This document shows, one piece after another, positions 1-8,958 of a DNA stretch of 64,000 nt. This DNA is from Leucobacter zeae (GTDB lineage Bacteria; Actinomycetota; Actinomycetes; Actinomycetales; Microbacteriaceae). Numbering within the stretch: position 1 is the first letter of the stretch; each line of letters opens with the position of its first letter. Under the pieces are notes generated by a model, which saw only the letters and a list, made by a program, of their open reading frames with translations, was not told the origin of the DNA and did no database searches. The stretch covers positions 124,001 through 188,000 of the forward strand of contig NZ_QYAB01000003.1 in assembly GCF_016758175.1 (NCBI RefSeq), read 5' to 3'. A program made the position numbers and the translations under genes.

Positions 1-543
1 AACTCCTCGCTCGTCAAGAAGATCTACCTGCCGCGCGAGCTGTTCCCGATGTCGGCGCTCGGCGTCGCGCTCGTCCACTTCCTGCCGCAGGCCGTGCTGT
101 TGATCATCGTCGCGCTCTTCTTCGGCTGGACGGTGACCTGGCTGCAGGTCGTCGCCTTCTTCGGCGGCATCCTCATCATCCTCGTCTTCGCGCTCGGCCT
201 CGGCCTCTTCTTCGGCGCGATCAACGTCGCCTACCGCGACGCGAAGAACTTCGTGGACCTGATCCTCATGTTCTCGACATGGGCGTCCCCCGTGCTCTAC
301 ACCTGGAATCTGGTCAGGGATCGCGCCCCCGAATGGCTCTTCCACCTCTACATGTCGAACCCGATGACGGGCGCGGTCGAGCTCTTCCACGACGTGTTCT
401 GGCTGCCCATCGAGGGCGGCACGCCGAGGCCCGAGCACCTCTTCACGTACGTGGGCATCGGCCTGGTGATCGCCCTGGTGACCCTGCTGATCGGCCAGCT
501 CGTCTTCCGCAAGCTGGAGGTGAACTTTGCCCAGGACCTCTGA
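1..543 (+). CDS. ABC-2 type polysaccharide/teichoic acid exporter permease, 5' end outside window
   Basis: This is the C-terminal 180 residues of a membrane permease of the TagG/RfbA ABC-2 family, which moves lipid-linked wall polymers across the membrane. The visible reading frame opens at base 1 with the family signature around LVKKIYLPRELFP, which joins the first cytoplasmic loop to the membrane core. Four hydrophobic segments follow (roughly bases 60-130, 150-220, 255-310 and 440-510), ending in a short charged tail. The ATPase gene overlaps its 3' end by 17 bases, so the two are translated together as one transporter. The start codon and first transmembrane segments lie outside the window. 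Substrate is inferred from the neighbouring CDP-polyol genes. Confidence 0.88.
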   Translation, partial: NSSLVKKIYLPRELFPMSALGVALVHFLPQAVLLIIVALFFGWTVTWLQVVAFFGGILIILVFALGLGLFFGAINVAYRDAKNFVDLILMFSTWASPVLYTWNLVRDRAPEWLFHLYMSNPMTGAVELFHDVFWLPIEGGTPRPEHLFTYVGIGLVIALVTLLIGQLVFRKLEVNFAQDL

Positions 544-1366
544 CCTCGACGAGCGCCCCGCGATCGTCTTCGACAATGTGCTGAAGGCGTTCAAGATCAA
601 GCACACGAACTCCTTCAAGGAGGCGTTCATCGCGCGGCTCAAGCGCAAGCAGACGACGAGCTCGTTCGAGGCCGTCGACCGCGTGAGCTTCGAGGTGCGC
701 AAGGGAGAGTGCGTCGCCCTGCTCGGCGGCAACGGCTCGGGCAAGTCGACGACTCTGAAGCTGCTCTCGGGCGTGCTGCGCCCCGACGAGGGATGGATCC
801 GCACCCGCGGCCGCCTCGCCGGCCTGCTCGAGGTCGGCGCCGGCTTCCATCCCGACCTCACCGGGCGCGAGAACGTCTACCTCAACGCGGCCATCCTCGG
901 GATGACCAAGGAGGAGACGGACGCGCGCTTCGACGACATCCTCGAGTTCTCCGAGATCGGCGACTTCATCGACGTCGAGGTGAAGCGCTACTCCTCGGGC
1001 ATGTACGCACGCCTCGGGTTCGCGGTCGCCGTGCACACCGAGCTCGACATCCTGCTGGTGGATGAGATCCTCTCGGTCGGCGACGCCCGCTTCCGGGCGA
1101 AGTGCGACGCCCGCATGCTCGAGCTGCGCGAACAGGGCAAGACGATCTTCGTCGTGAGCCACAGCGCCGCGCAGGTGCGCAAGCTCTGCACCCGCGGCAT
1201 CGTGCTGAAGCGCGGTATCAAGGTGTTCGACGGCGACATCGATGCCGCGCTCGAGCTGCTCAAGCCCGCCTCCGAACGCAAGTTCCAGCCCGATCTCCTG
1301 CCGGGCACCCGCCAGCGCGTCGTCGACAAGATCGCGCGCGCCAAGGCGACCAAGACCTACCGCTGA
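527..1366 (+). CDS. Teichoic acid-type ABC exporter ATPase (TagH-like)
   Basis: This 279-residue ATP-binding subunit drives export of a wall polysaccharide or teichoic acid through the permease just upstream. The Walker A motif GGNGSGKST is near residues 67-75, the signature SSGM at about 156-159, and Walker B ILLVDE at about 175-180. These match the TagH/Wzt/RfbB subfamily, including its long N-terminal stretch before the nucleotide fold. It lacks the extra C-terminal carbohydrate-binding domain found in some Wzt proteins. Translation starts at TTG (527), inside the end of the permease gene, with CTGGAGG just upstream. The next gene begins about 30-40 bases after its stop, so all three probably share a transcript. 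Confidence 0.9.
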   Translation: MPRTSDLDERPAIVFDNVLKAFKIKHTNSFKEAFIARLKRKQTTSSFEAVDRVSFEVRKGECVALLGGNGSGKSTTLKLLSGVLRPDEGWIRTRGRLAGLLEVGAGFHPDLTGRENVYLNAAILGMTKEETDARFDDILEFSEIGDFIDVEVKRYSSGMYARLGFAVAVHTELDILLVDEILSVGDARFRAKCDARMLELREQGKTIFVVSHSAAQVRKLCTRGIVLKRGIKVFDGDIDAALELLKPASERKFQPDLLPGTRQRVVDKIARAKATKTYR

Positions 1367-1405
1367 TCCGTCAGCTCGTCCGCAACACAGAACATGGAGC
1401 ACGAA

Positions 1406-2764
1406 GTGAAGACAATCGGTGTGATCCTCGCCGGAGGCGTCGGTGTCCGAGCCGGCCTCGGGATCCCGAAGCAGCTCGTCAAGATCGCAGGCAAGTCGAT
1501 CGTCGAGCACACGCTCGAGGTGTTCCAGGACAACGAGCTCATCGACGAGATCATCGTCATGATGAACCCGGGTGCCATCGGGGAACTCGATTACCTGCGC
1601 GGCTCCGCGCGCTTCTCGAAGCTCACGCAGATCCTTCCCGGCGGGAAGACGCGCAACGACACGACGCAGCTCGCGCTCGAGGCGATCCCCGAGACCGACT
1701 GCAAGCTGCTCTTCCACGACGCGGTGCGCCCGTTCATCGACGATCGCATCATCGAGGAGTGCGTGACCGCGCTCGACAGCTTCGACGCCGTGGACACCGC
1801 GATCGCCTCGGCCGACACCATCATCGAGGTCGGCGAGGACGGCTGCATCACCGACATCCCCGTCCGTTCGAAGCTGCGCCGCGGACAGACTCCGCAGGCG
1901 TTCACGGCCGCCACGATCCGCGAGGCGTACCGCATTGCCGAGGGGGACCCCGGGTTCCAGGCCACCGACGACTGCGGCGTGATCTTCAAGTACCTCCCCG
2001 AGGTGCCGATCTTCGTGGTCGAGGGCACGGCAGAGAACATGAAGATCACCGAGCCGATCGACATCCACATCGCCGACAAGATCTTCCAGCTGCAGTCCTC
2101 GAACGTCGACCCCAAGCACGCCGAGCTGCCAGATCTCACGGGGCAGACGGTCGTGGTCTTCGGCGGCAGTTACGGAATCGGCAAGAGCACGGTCGACCTC
2201 TGCCGAGAGGCCGGCGCCACCGTGCTGTCGTTCAGCCGCAGCGAGACCGGCACCGACGTGTCGAAGCGCAAGCACGTGCGGAAGGCCCTCGATCAGGCGG
2301 TCGCGCAGACCGGACGCATCGACCACGTGGTGCTCACCGCCGGGGTGCTCACGATCGCCCCGCTCAACGAGGCGCCGCGCGACGAGATCAAGCACACCGT
2401 GCGACTCAACCTGCTGGCTCCCGCCTACATCGCGCAGGAGTCCTTCGCCGAGCTGCAGAAGACCGGCGGCTCGCTGACCCTGTTCACCTCGAGCTCCTAC
2501 ACGCGCGGCCGCGCGGGGTACAGCCTCTACTCCGCCACCAAGGCGGGCGTCGTGAACCTGACGCAGGCGCTCGCCGAGGAATGGGCCGAGGAGGGCGTTC
2601 GCGTGAACGCGATCAACCCCCAGCGCACCCATACGCCGATGCGCACCGCGGCGTTCGGCGAGGAGCCGTCGGGCACCCTGCTGACGCCCGAGGACGTCGC
2701 CCAGGCGACGGCTGCTGTGCTCGGGAACGAGCTCACCGGGCAGGTCATCAGCGTTCGACTGTAG
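1406..2764 (+). CDS. Bifunctional cytidylyltransferase (IspD/TarI-like) and SDR oxidoreductase
   Basis: This is a two-domain enzyme of about 452 residues. The first 230 residues are an IspD/TarI-type nucleotidyltransferase (ILAGGVG loop near the N-terminus, conserved HDAVRPF), which would activate a polyol phosphate with CTP. The remainder is a short-chain dehydrogenase with the cofactor loop GGSYGIG near residue 250 and the YxxxK pair in YSLYSATK near 374. The arrangement resembles fused CDP-ribitol synthases, where the reductase makes ribitol 5-phosphate and the transferase makes CDP-ribitol; the exact sugar is inferred. I place the start at GTG 1406, because GGAG lies six bases upstream; the in-frame ATG at 1394 has no clear ribosome-binding site. 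It supplies activated polyol to the two CDP-polyol transferases at 2889 and 8959. Confidence 0.85.
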   Translation: MKTIGVILAGGVGVRAGLGIPKQLVKIAGKSIVEHTLEVFQDNELIDEIIVMMNPGAIGELDYLRGSARFSKLTQILPGGKTRNDTTQLALEAIPETDCKLLFHDAVRPFIDDRIIEECVTALDSFDAVDTAIASADTIIEVGEDGCITDIPVRSKLRRGQTPQAFTAATIREAYRIAEGDPGFQATDDCGVIFKYLPEVPIFVVEGTAENMKITEPIDIHIADKIFQLQSSNVDPKHAELPDLTGQTVVVFGGSYGIGKSTVDLCREAGATVLSFSRSETGTDVSKRKHVRKALDQAVAQTGRIDHVVLTAGVLTIAPLNEAPRDEIKHTVRLNLLAPAYIAQESFAELQKTGGSLTLFTSSSYTRGRAGYSLYSATKAGVVNLTQALAEEWAEEGVRVNAINPQRTHTPMRTAAFGEEPSGTLLTPEDVAQATAAVLGNELTGQVISVRL

Positions 2765-2888
2765 CGGCGCGGCGGGGTCTCCGTGGACGAGGCCGCTGGT
2801 CTCGCGCGGAGTGGATCCTGCGAGTCGCTCCACTCCCGCAGGATGACGGAAGCGGAGCGACCCGCAGGACGACGGGGCGCGTCAGCCG
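2765..2888. repeat. Convergent gap with a short REP-like palindrome
   Basis: The two flanking genes end facing each other across this 124-base gap. It holds an imperfect hairpin with arms ATCCTGCG (2815-2822) and CGCAGGAT (2837-2844), extended inside by GAGT/ACTC, followed by GACG. The right end CGCAGGATGACG (2837-2848) differs by one base from the end of the larger repeat at 50935-51061, and a degenerate copy, CGCAGGACGACG, follows at about 2863-2874. It is probably a dispersed palindromic repeat that also works as a transcription barrier. Confidence 0.55.
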
Positions 2889-5543
2889 CTAATCGACCGG
2901 CGCCGCGGAGTTCAGGCTCAGGATCGCCTCGAGCACCCGGCTCGAGGCGCGGCCGTCGAGGTTCGGCATCGTGCGCCGCACGCGATCCCGGTAGACGTCG
3001 AACTCGCTCGAGTGCGCGGGGTCGAGCTGGCGCGCCAGCACCTCGATCATGGCGTCGACGTCGCCTGCGACGGGGCCGAAGCCGTGCGCGCCGTAGTCCC
3101 AGTCCCCCGGAACGTACGTGTGTGCTCCGGTGAGGTATGAATCCGCGTCGAACTGGAAGTACGCGATATCGGCTCCGGCGACCGCGGCGTCGAAGAAGAT
3201 CGACGAGTAGTCGGTGACGACGAGTCGCGAGGCCACCATGAGCTCGGTCATGTCCTCGACCTCGGTCATGAGCGTCACCCGTTCGGAGAGCAGGCCGTCG
3301 GGGATGCCCTCGCGGAAGTTCGGGTGGGGCAGGAACGCCAGGTCGAGTGCGAACCGCTCGGCCAGCGCGTGCAGCCTCGGATCGTTGAGCAGGCCGAACC
3401 AGTTGCGCCCGAACTCGGATGCGGCCAGGTCGACCGAGAGCTTGTTGTTCGCGTCGGTCATGTTCTTGCGCCACGTGGGCGCGAACAGCACCGTCCTGCG
3501 CTCCGTGCCGGCCGACGCGCCGCTGCGCTCGACGATCGCATCGTGGCGCGGGAAGCCCGTCAACCGCGCTTCGAGCTCGGTGAGCGCGTACGGCGAGTCG
3601 TCCTCCACGAGCTCGCGCTGCTCGTCGGTCGACGCGGTCGCGATGAGCGAGATCGGCTTCTTGTTGAACCAGATCGAGAGGTCGTGCTGGCGGACGCCGT
3701 GCTGCAGGTACACGTAGCGCCACGGCGCCTTGCCGCCCGGGTAGTGCTCGACGGGCATGGGCTCGACCATCGCCACGTCCAGGTGCGACGAGATGACGAA
3801 GTCGGCGCGCATCAGCGCCGCCCAGTGCTCCGCCGACCCGTAGGCGAGCAGCCGTGCGCCCGCCTCCCGGAGCCGCTCCCAGTGCGCCGAGTCCGCGGCC
3901 AGCACGAAGAACGCGTTGATGTCGGGGCGGTGCGCGCGCACGTAGCGATGGAGCGCCTCGGCGTTGTCGTCCCCCGCGACGAGGCGGTCCATGAACAGCC
4001 ATGCGTGCGCGTAGTCGTCGGAGCGCGCGGCCAGCACCTTCGCCGCCTCGATCTTCCGGATCTCCTGCAGCTCGCGGCCGGCGGTCTCGTAGCGCGTCCC
4101 GGCGAACGCCTTCGGGAATGTGGCCGCCGCACGGTACATGACATCGCCAGCCAGCCTGCGGAGCGCGGGACGCGCATCGACCTCGGGCACCGAGCGCGCG
4201 GACGGGGCGGAGAAGGAATCGAGCCCCAGCGTGGCGCGCGTGCGCGTGTAGTGGGGCCAGGGGTAGCCCTTGACGACCCTGCGCTGCACCCCGTCCAGGT
4301 GCACGGCGAGGTCGCTGTCGACCCGCACCCAGACGATGCGCTGGCGCATCGTGGTCTGGCCGAGGTAGTCGAGGCGGCGGATCTTCGCGGCCGCGATGCC
4401 GGCTGGTCGACCGCCCGTCGTGATCCGTTCGTCGGGAAGGTCCCCGACGAAGTAGTAGCTGAGTCTCACGAGGTCGCGGGCCCGGTCGGCGTCGGACACG
4501 AGGACGAACTCGTCGGTGAGCAGCGGAGCGCCCTTGAGCGCCATCAGGAGGTTGCGGTGCTCGATCGCCATCCAGGGGATCGTGAACTCCCGGATCCACA
4601 TCGGATCCAGGTAGCGCAGCACGTCGCTGATGAGCCCCAGCACCTCCGACTGCTCGGTCTCGCTGAGATGCGTCGCCTTGAACTGCACGTTCTGCTCACG
4701 CGGGAAGAGCCAGCTAATGTCGTAGAGGAAGTACTGCCCCAGCCAGCGCGGGATCGCACCGAGCAGGCGCTCCGCGCGTTCGAACAGCGGGAGGTAGCCC
4801 CGTGTGAAGCGCCCGAAGTAGAAATCGGGGTTCTGCTTGTACTGCTGCACCGCCGAGTCCCCGCTCGCGCGCTTGCGGTAGAAGTACTCCGACCCGGCCA
4901 CGCAGGCGATCGCGGGGTTCTGCTGCGTGATCAGGTAGCTCGCGACGAAGACGGCGTCCTCAGCGGCGTGGAGCCCTTCCAGGAACCGGACCCCCGACGC
5001 GCGCAGCCGCTCCACCGGGAAGAACGCCGTCGCCGCCTGGGACTGGATGAACTCGGGGTACTCGGCGAGCGGGAAGAGCCGGTCGCCGCGCACGAACTTC
5101 CACTTGAGCGAGTGCGCGTGATCGTAGCGCTGCTCGGACTCGTGGAAGTTCACGACCTTGCACGAGACGAGCGAGGCCTCTGCGGCCCGCTCCCCGAGGG
5201 ACGCGACGAACCGCTGCACGCCCGCGACGTACCCGTCGGACACGAAATCGTCGGAGTCGATGAACGTCACCCACTCGCCAGAGACGGCGTCGAGTCCGTT
5301 GTTCCGGGCGGCGCTCACCCCGCTGTTCTCCTGCTCGATGACCCGGCCGGCGATGCCGGTGCGCGCGAGCCAGTCGCGCGCGATCCGGCCGGCGTCGTCG
5401 GGAGAGGCGTCGTCGACGAAGACGCACTCCAGCTCGAACGCAGCACCCCTGCCCCGCTGCCGCTCGAGCGTTCGCAGCAGGTCGGGGAGGTAGCGCGCCG
5501 TGTTGTAGAGCGGGACGACGATGCTGTACAGCGGAAGAGCCAT
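2889..5543 (-). CDS. GT2 glycosyltransferase fused to CDP-glycerol/ribitol phosphotransferase
   Basis: This 884-residue wall-polymer enzyme has two catalytic parts. The N-terminal ~300 residues are a GT-A family 2 glycosyltransferase: SIVVPLYNT at the start, DDASPDD, the SGVSAARNNG stretch, and the nucleotide-sugar/metal motif DSDDF. The C-terminal ~400 residues are a TagF/TarL-type CDP-polyol:polyol phosphotransferase, with the HGVRQHD motif near 614 and TDYSSIFFD near 776. The combination implies one protein that adds a sugar and a glycerol- or ribitol-phosphate to the growing teichoic acid chain at the inner membrane face. No transmembrane segment is seen. Which polyol is used cannot be read from the sequence. 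It lies downstream of, and reads the same way as, the LicD-like gene. Confidence 0.87.
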   Translation of the reverse strand: MALPLYSIVVPLYNTARYLPDLLRTLERQRGRGAAFELECVFVDDASPDDAGRIARDWLARTGIAGRVIEQENSGVSAARNNGLDAVSGEWVTFIDSDDFVSDGYVAGVQRFVASLGERAAEASLVSCKVVNFHESEQRYDHAHSLKWKFVRGDRLFPLAEYPEFIQSQAATAFFPVERLRASGVRFLEGLHAAEDAVFVASYLITQQNPAIACVAGSEYFYRKRASGDSAVQQYKQNPDFYFGRFTRGYLPLFERAERLLGAIPRWLGQYFLYDISWLFPREQNVQFKATHLSETEQSEVLGLISDVLRYLDPMWIREFTIPWMAIEHRNLLMALKGAPLLTDEFVLVSDADRARDLVRLSYYFVGDLPDERITTGGRPAGIAAAKIRRLDYLGQTTMRQRIVWVRVDSDLAVHLDGVQRRVVKGYPWPHYTRTRATLGLDSFSAPSARSVPEVDARPALRRLAGDVMYRAAATFPKAFAGTRYETAGRELQEIRKIEAAKVLAARSDDYAHAWLFMDRLVAGDDNAEALHRYVRAHRPDINAFFVLAADSAHWERLREAGARLLAYGSAEHWAALMRADFVISSHLDVAMVEPMPVEHYPGGKAPWRYVYLQHGVRQHDLSIWFNKKPISLIATASTDEQRELVEDDSPYALTELEARLTGFPRHDAIVERSGASAGTERRTVLFAPTWRKNMTDANNKLSVDLAASEFGRNWFGLLNDPRLHALAERFALDLAFLPHPNFREGIPDGLLSERVTLMTEVEDMTELMVASRLVVTDYSSIFFDAAVAGADIAYFQFDADSYLTGAHTYVPGDWDYGAHGFGPVAGDVDAMIEVLARQLDPAHSSEFDVYRDRVRRTMPNLDGRASSRVLEAILSLNSAAPVD

Positions 5544-5565
5544 TGTTCCAGAATACCTTCCGGCC

Positions 5566-5802
5566 CTACGCCGCCGGAGGTGCGCCGCCGAGCTCGCGTT
5601 CGACGATCACCCGCAGCTCCGCGATCCGCCGGCTGTCGGCCCGCAGCTCATCGATCTCCCGTTCGAGCCGCTCCTGCTCGGCGGCGAGACGCTGCACCTG
5701 CACGAGCAGCCCGGCGACCTGTTCGTCGCTCACGGCCCGCGCTCGAGACCGCAGGCGGATCCGGCGCACCGCCTCCCTCAGCCGATTCCTCAGTGCGTTC
5801 AT
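5566..5802 (-). CDS. 78-residue predicted coiled-coil protein
   Basis: This small gene is easily missed. It starts at ATG 5802, overlapping the stop of the upstream LicD-like gene in an ATGA, which argues for coupled translation. The product begins with an arginine-rich helix and continues as a heptad-like stretch rich in Leu, Glu, Arg and Gln (about residues 25-72) that should form one coiled coil. There is no signal peptide or membrane segment. The 22-base gap to the next gene places it firmly in the operon. It resembles the short coiled-coil tails or partners of glycan enzymes that set assembly or chain length, but no family was recognised, so the role is open. Confidence 0.72.
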   Translation of the reverse strand: MNALRNRLREAVRRIRLRSRARAVSDEQVAGLLVQVQRLAAEQERLEREIDELRADSRRIAELRVIVERELGGAPPAA

Positions 5803-7364
5803 CGCTTCCTCTCCTCGTCCGCCCGGCTGCCCGCCGGCCCGGCCTCGCGCAGCTCGTATATCCCCGCGCTGCGGCGTACGCCGCGCTCGTCGTCGAGCTC
5901 CCGCACCCGGAGCCGTTCGACCGCGAGGCCCCGGTCCGCGCACTCCGCGAGCAGCACGTCCTCGGGCAGGTGCCAGCTCGTGGGGCGCTCGAACTCGTAG
6001 TCTCCCAGCGTCGCATACTCGCAGACCAGCACGCGCGCGCCCGCCCGGAGCAGGAACCCGATGACGGCGAAGATCTCCGCCCGACCCGTCGGGTCCTGCC
6101 CGGCCAGCAGGCGGTTCACCGCGACGACGATCCGGGTCGCTCCGGCCGCGCGCTCCGCGCGGATCGCTTCGCGCAGCACGCCGACCGCAGCGGCGTAGTC
6201 GCGCAGATTCACGACGCGGGACGTCACCGACTCGTGCGAGTGGCACGGCGCGGCCCAGGCGTAGTCGAAGCACCGCACCGAGCGCACGGAGCGCTGCAGC
6301 CGCAGCGCCGACTCGCCCGAGCCCGAGCCGAGGTCGAGGACGGTTCCGTCGGGCCCGGCGGCCTCGACGACGCGGCGCTCGAACTCGGGGATCGGGACAT
6401 CGGCCGCGATCGGGTCGCCGGCGAGGTACGCCTCCTGCCAGGTGTTCCGGTGCAGGTTGTAGTTGCCGAACCAGGCGTAGAAGCGGCGCACGGTGTCTCG
6501 CGGCGTTTCGAATGCGAACCCGGGATCGGGCGTGCGCCAATCGGGGCCGTAGCAGGCGGCCAGCCAGGCGGCCGGGTCTGCCGGCGCCGGGAACGTCTCG
6601 TCGCCGATGCGCACGGACGACAACGGGAGGATCCGCACCTCCCGTTCGGGCACGCGCACATGGATCGGTTCGCAGAACTCGCCGTTGCGGAAGAACGCGG
6701 TGAACACGTCGACGTAGAACTCCGTCTCCCCGCTCGCGACCGTCTCGGCGACCTGCAGGTGGGCCCAGCTGTGCCGGACCACGCGCAGGCCGATCGCGCC
6801 GAGCGCGGCCTCGACGCGCGCGTTCTCGACCACGAGATCCGACGGGTGGGAGTGCTCGCTGAGGTACGCCAGGTCGGCATCGTCGTCGTGGGGCAGCAGC
6901 GCCGACGACCGCACCGCGCCGAGCAGCGTCCCGCCGACCGCGAAGGTCGGGAACCCGAGCCCTTCGAGCGTCTGGAGCACGCGCGATGCGAGGCTGAGGA
7001 TCCGGCGCTGCGCCTCGGCCCCGTCGCCCGCGAAGCTGTGGCTGATCCTGCCCCACTTGTTCACGACGACGTCGCGGCCGAGCGCGTCGCGCAGGTCGGG
7101 GCCGTCGGCCGCGTCGGACCAGCGCACCTCGCCGCGCCAGAGCGGGCGGTCGTCGGATGCGCGGTGCACCTCGCACTCCGCCGCCCCGATGAGCCGCGGC
7201 AGCAGCGCCTCGGGCCAGGGCACCACTCCGTAGCCGGTCGCCGGCGCCTTGCACGACCAGACCCGCCGCCCCGCGATGTGCACGTCGACCGTCGTCTCCG
7301 CCGTGCCCGCCGCAGCGAAATGCACGCCGTCGGGCTCGACATGCGCGCGGAGCGTGCCCGCCAT
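5799..7364 (-). CDS. LicD-like transferase fused to a SAM-dependent methyltransferase-like domain
   Basis: This is a 521-residue protein with an unusual pairing. The middle part (about residues 110-310) looks like the LicD/fukutin nucleotidyltransferase-fold family: GGTLLGAVR near 145 followed by the acidic PHDDDADL cluster that binds metal. Known LicD proteins add phosphocholine or phospho-polyol groups to wall glycans. The last ~180 residues have the class I methyltransferase glycine loop LDLGSGSGE near 341 and a matching Rossmann order. The first ~100 residues are unassigned. It starts at ATG 7364, one base after the end of the pyruvyl transferase reading direction, and overlaps the small coiled-coil gene by 4 bases. 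I infer a tailoring enzyme for the local wall polymer; substrate unknown. Confidence 0.75.
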   Translation of the reverse strand: MAGTLRAHVEPDGVHFAAAGTAETTVDVHIAGRRVWSCKAPATGYGVVPWPEALLPRLIGAAECEVHRASDDRPLWRGEVRWSDAADGPDLRDALGRDVVVNKWGRISHSFAGDGAEAQRRILSLASRVLQTLEGLGFPTFAVGGTLLGAVRSSALLPHDDDADLAYLSEHSHPSDLVVENARVEAALGAIGLRVVRHSWAHLQVAETVASGETEFYVDVFTAFFRNGEFCEPIHVRVPEREVRILPLSSVRIGDETFPAPADPAAWLAACYGPDWRTPDPGFAFETPRDTVRRFYAWFGNYNLHRNTWQEAYLAGDPIAADVPIPEFERRVVEAAGPDGTVLDLGSGSGESALRLQRSVRSVRCFDYAWAAPCHSHESVTSRVVNLRDYAAAVGVLREAIRAERAAGATRIVVAVNRLLAGQDPTGRAEIFAVIGFLLRAGARVLVCEYATLGDYEFERPTSWHLPEDVLLAECADRGLAVERLRVRELDDERGVRRSAGIYELREAGPAGSRADEERKR

Positions 7365-7365
7365 G

Positions 7366-8889
7366 TCAGCCGCGCCCGCCCGGCAGGCGCCTCGCGATCG
7401 CGCTCCTCACGCGCGCCCCCACCGGGCGGTTGAGGTACGACTTGAACGCCTCGAGCTCGGCGAGGCGCGCGTCCAGGCGCGCTTCGAGCTCCGCATTCGC
7501 CGCGCGCTGCTCGGCGAGTTGACCGGTGACCCGGTCGAGCTGCTGGCGCAGCGACTGCGCATCCGTGCGGTCGAGCGGGAACTCCGGCCGGTAGCCGCCC
7601 GTCGGTCGGTCCCGATCCGCCGCGCGCCCCTGCCACAGCCAGCTGAGGCGGGTCGCGATCTCGGGAGTGTGAGCCGCGGACACCGGCACGATGCCCGGGG
7701 TCGCCGCCGCGTCCGCCAGTCGCGTCGCGTACTCGGGGTGGGCGTTGCCCTCCTCGTGGATGTGGGCCAGTCCGTTCGACTCGAGGAAGGCGTGGTAGTG
7801 ATCCCAGTTTCCGGGCATCCGGGCGTTGAAGTCCGCGTAGTCGGCGCGCTCGTACAGGTCGGCCGCGAGGTACCGGCCGGAGCGCACGGTCTCGTCGAAC
7901 CGCGCGTGCGGGATGCCGTGGTAGTCGACGAGCTCCTGCGTGCGGAGATCGGTGGTCAGCACGAACGCCGGGGTTCCCGCGGTGAGCGCGGTGATGTTGC
8001 CGTGGATCCGGGTGCCGAACGAGAAGTCGCGGTCCGCGAGGAAGTCGCGCCACGACCGCGGGTTCGTGAAGAACCTGATCCGGCCCTCGCGATACGCCGG
8101 GTGCGAGATCGAGGTGGGGGTGCCCGCGGTGAACGCCCGCGGCATCTCGGTCCCCCACAGCAGCAGCTCGGCCCCGTAGAGCGTTTGGAACACGGAGACC
8201 AGATCGGAGTACGCGGCCTCGTTGGCCCGGTAGAAGTCCGCGGCGATCGGCAGCTTCGACTCCAGGTTGACCGCGAGCGGCGAATCGGCCGTGATGCGTT
8301 CGACCCGCCGCTCCACGGCGAAGTCGCGCCCCATGCGGTACAGGGAGGGGCAGCCGATCACGTCGACATCGGGCTCGGAGAATCCCAGCTCGGCGAGCAT
8401 CCCCCGGGTCGACTCGCCGCGCAGGCCGATGGAGTGCGACCGCTCGAGCACCGCGGCGACGAAGCGTCGGACGTTCTCCTGCGCCCGAGGGGACAGCCCG
8501 GCCGCGCCCTTGCCGATAGCGCCCTGGCCGCCGACGCCCACGACGACGACCGGGATCCTGAGCTTCTCGATGAAACTCGTCAGCCGCACCAGGGGCCCCT
8601 CGGCGTAGTCGTTGCGGAAGGCGTTCGCGAGCGGGATCGCGTAGACGTCGTAGCGCTCGTTCACCTCGTCGGCGTCGCGCTGCGTCAAGTCGTAGCGCTC
8701 GGGCGCGTAGGCGTCGCACGTGATCTCGGCGCCGGGCACGTTCAGGGTCTCGTAGACCGAATCGCTGAACACCATGTTGCCGGCATTGCCCGCGAAGTGC
8801 CCCCACGGCCCCCACGCGACCGCCCCCTCGTTGGAGGTCGTATCGTGCGGAGGTCGTCCCGCACGGATCAGTATGCGCCGTGTGGCCAT
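7366..8889 (-). CDS. Polysaccharide pyruvyl transferase family protein
   Basis: This 507-residue cytoplasmic protein belongs to the polysaccharide pyruvyl transferase family (as CsaB and WcaK), which uses phosphoenolpyruvate to put a ketal-linked pyruvate on a sugar. The N-terminus RILIRAG matches the family's usual start, and the conserved GTRIHGN motif sits near residue 293. A coiled-coil stretch follows near 440-490. I chose ATG 8889, preceded by GCAGGA; an in-frame ATG at 8943 would add 18 atypical residues but would leave only 15 bases to the upstream gene, so it stays possible. In Firmicutes the pyruvate added by CsaB is the ligand of SLH domains. Four SLH proteins are encoded a few kilobases away, which makes this gene the likely link between polymer and anchored proteins. 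Confidence 0.82.
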   Translation of the reverse strand: MATRRILIRAGRPPHDTTSNEGAVAWGPWGHFAGNAGNMVFSDSVYETLNVPGAEITCDAYAPERYDLTQRDADEVNERYDVYAIPLANAFRNDYAEGPLVRLTSFIEKLRIPVVVVGVGGQGAIGKGAAGLSPRAQENVRRFVAAVLERSHSIGLRGESTRGMLAELGFSEPDVDVIGCPSLYRMGRDFAVERRVERITADSPLAVNLESKLPIAADFYRANEAAYSDLVSVFQTLYGAELLLWGTEMPRAFTAGTPTSISHPAYREGRIRFFTNPRSWRDFLADRDFSFGTRIHGNITALTAGTPAFVLTTDLRTQELVDYHGIPHARFDETVRSGRYLAADLYERADYADFNARMPGNWDHYHAFLESNGLAHIHEEGNAHPEYATRLADAAATPGIVPVSAAHTPEIATRLSWLWQGRAADRDRPTGGYRPEFPLDRTDAQSLRQQLDRVTGQLAEQRAANAELEARLDARLAELEAFKSYLNRPVGARVRSAIARRLPGGRG

Positions 8890-8958
8890 GCCGTCCTGCA
8901 CCCCATTCCTCGGCCTCGTTCGCCTCGGAAGGCCGAACTCCATGATCGTCCCAGTGTG

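Noticed and set aside
443..2833. Long open frame on the minus strand, across the ABC ATPase and cytidylyltransferase genes
   Set aside because: It has no family motif, odd His/Leu/Arg/Val-rich composition, and lies wholly over genes with clear domains. Such frames are common in GC-rich DNA.
3324..7433. Plus-strand open frame of more than 1300 codons
   Set aside because: Antisense to the GT2/CDP-polyol fusion and the LicD-like gene. Composition is the mirror of those genes and no domain can be seen.
8889..8943. ATG 8943 as start of the pyruvyl transferase
   Set aside because: It adds an Arg-rich stretch not expected in the family, whose members begin near RILIRAG. Not excluded, as it would leave a tighter gap.
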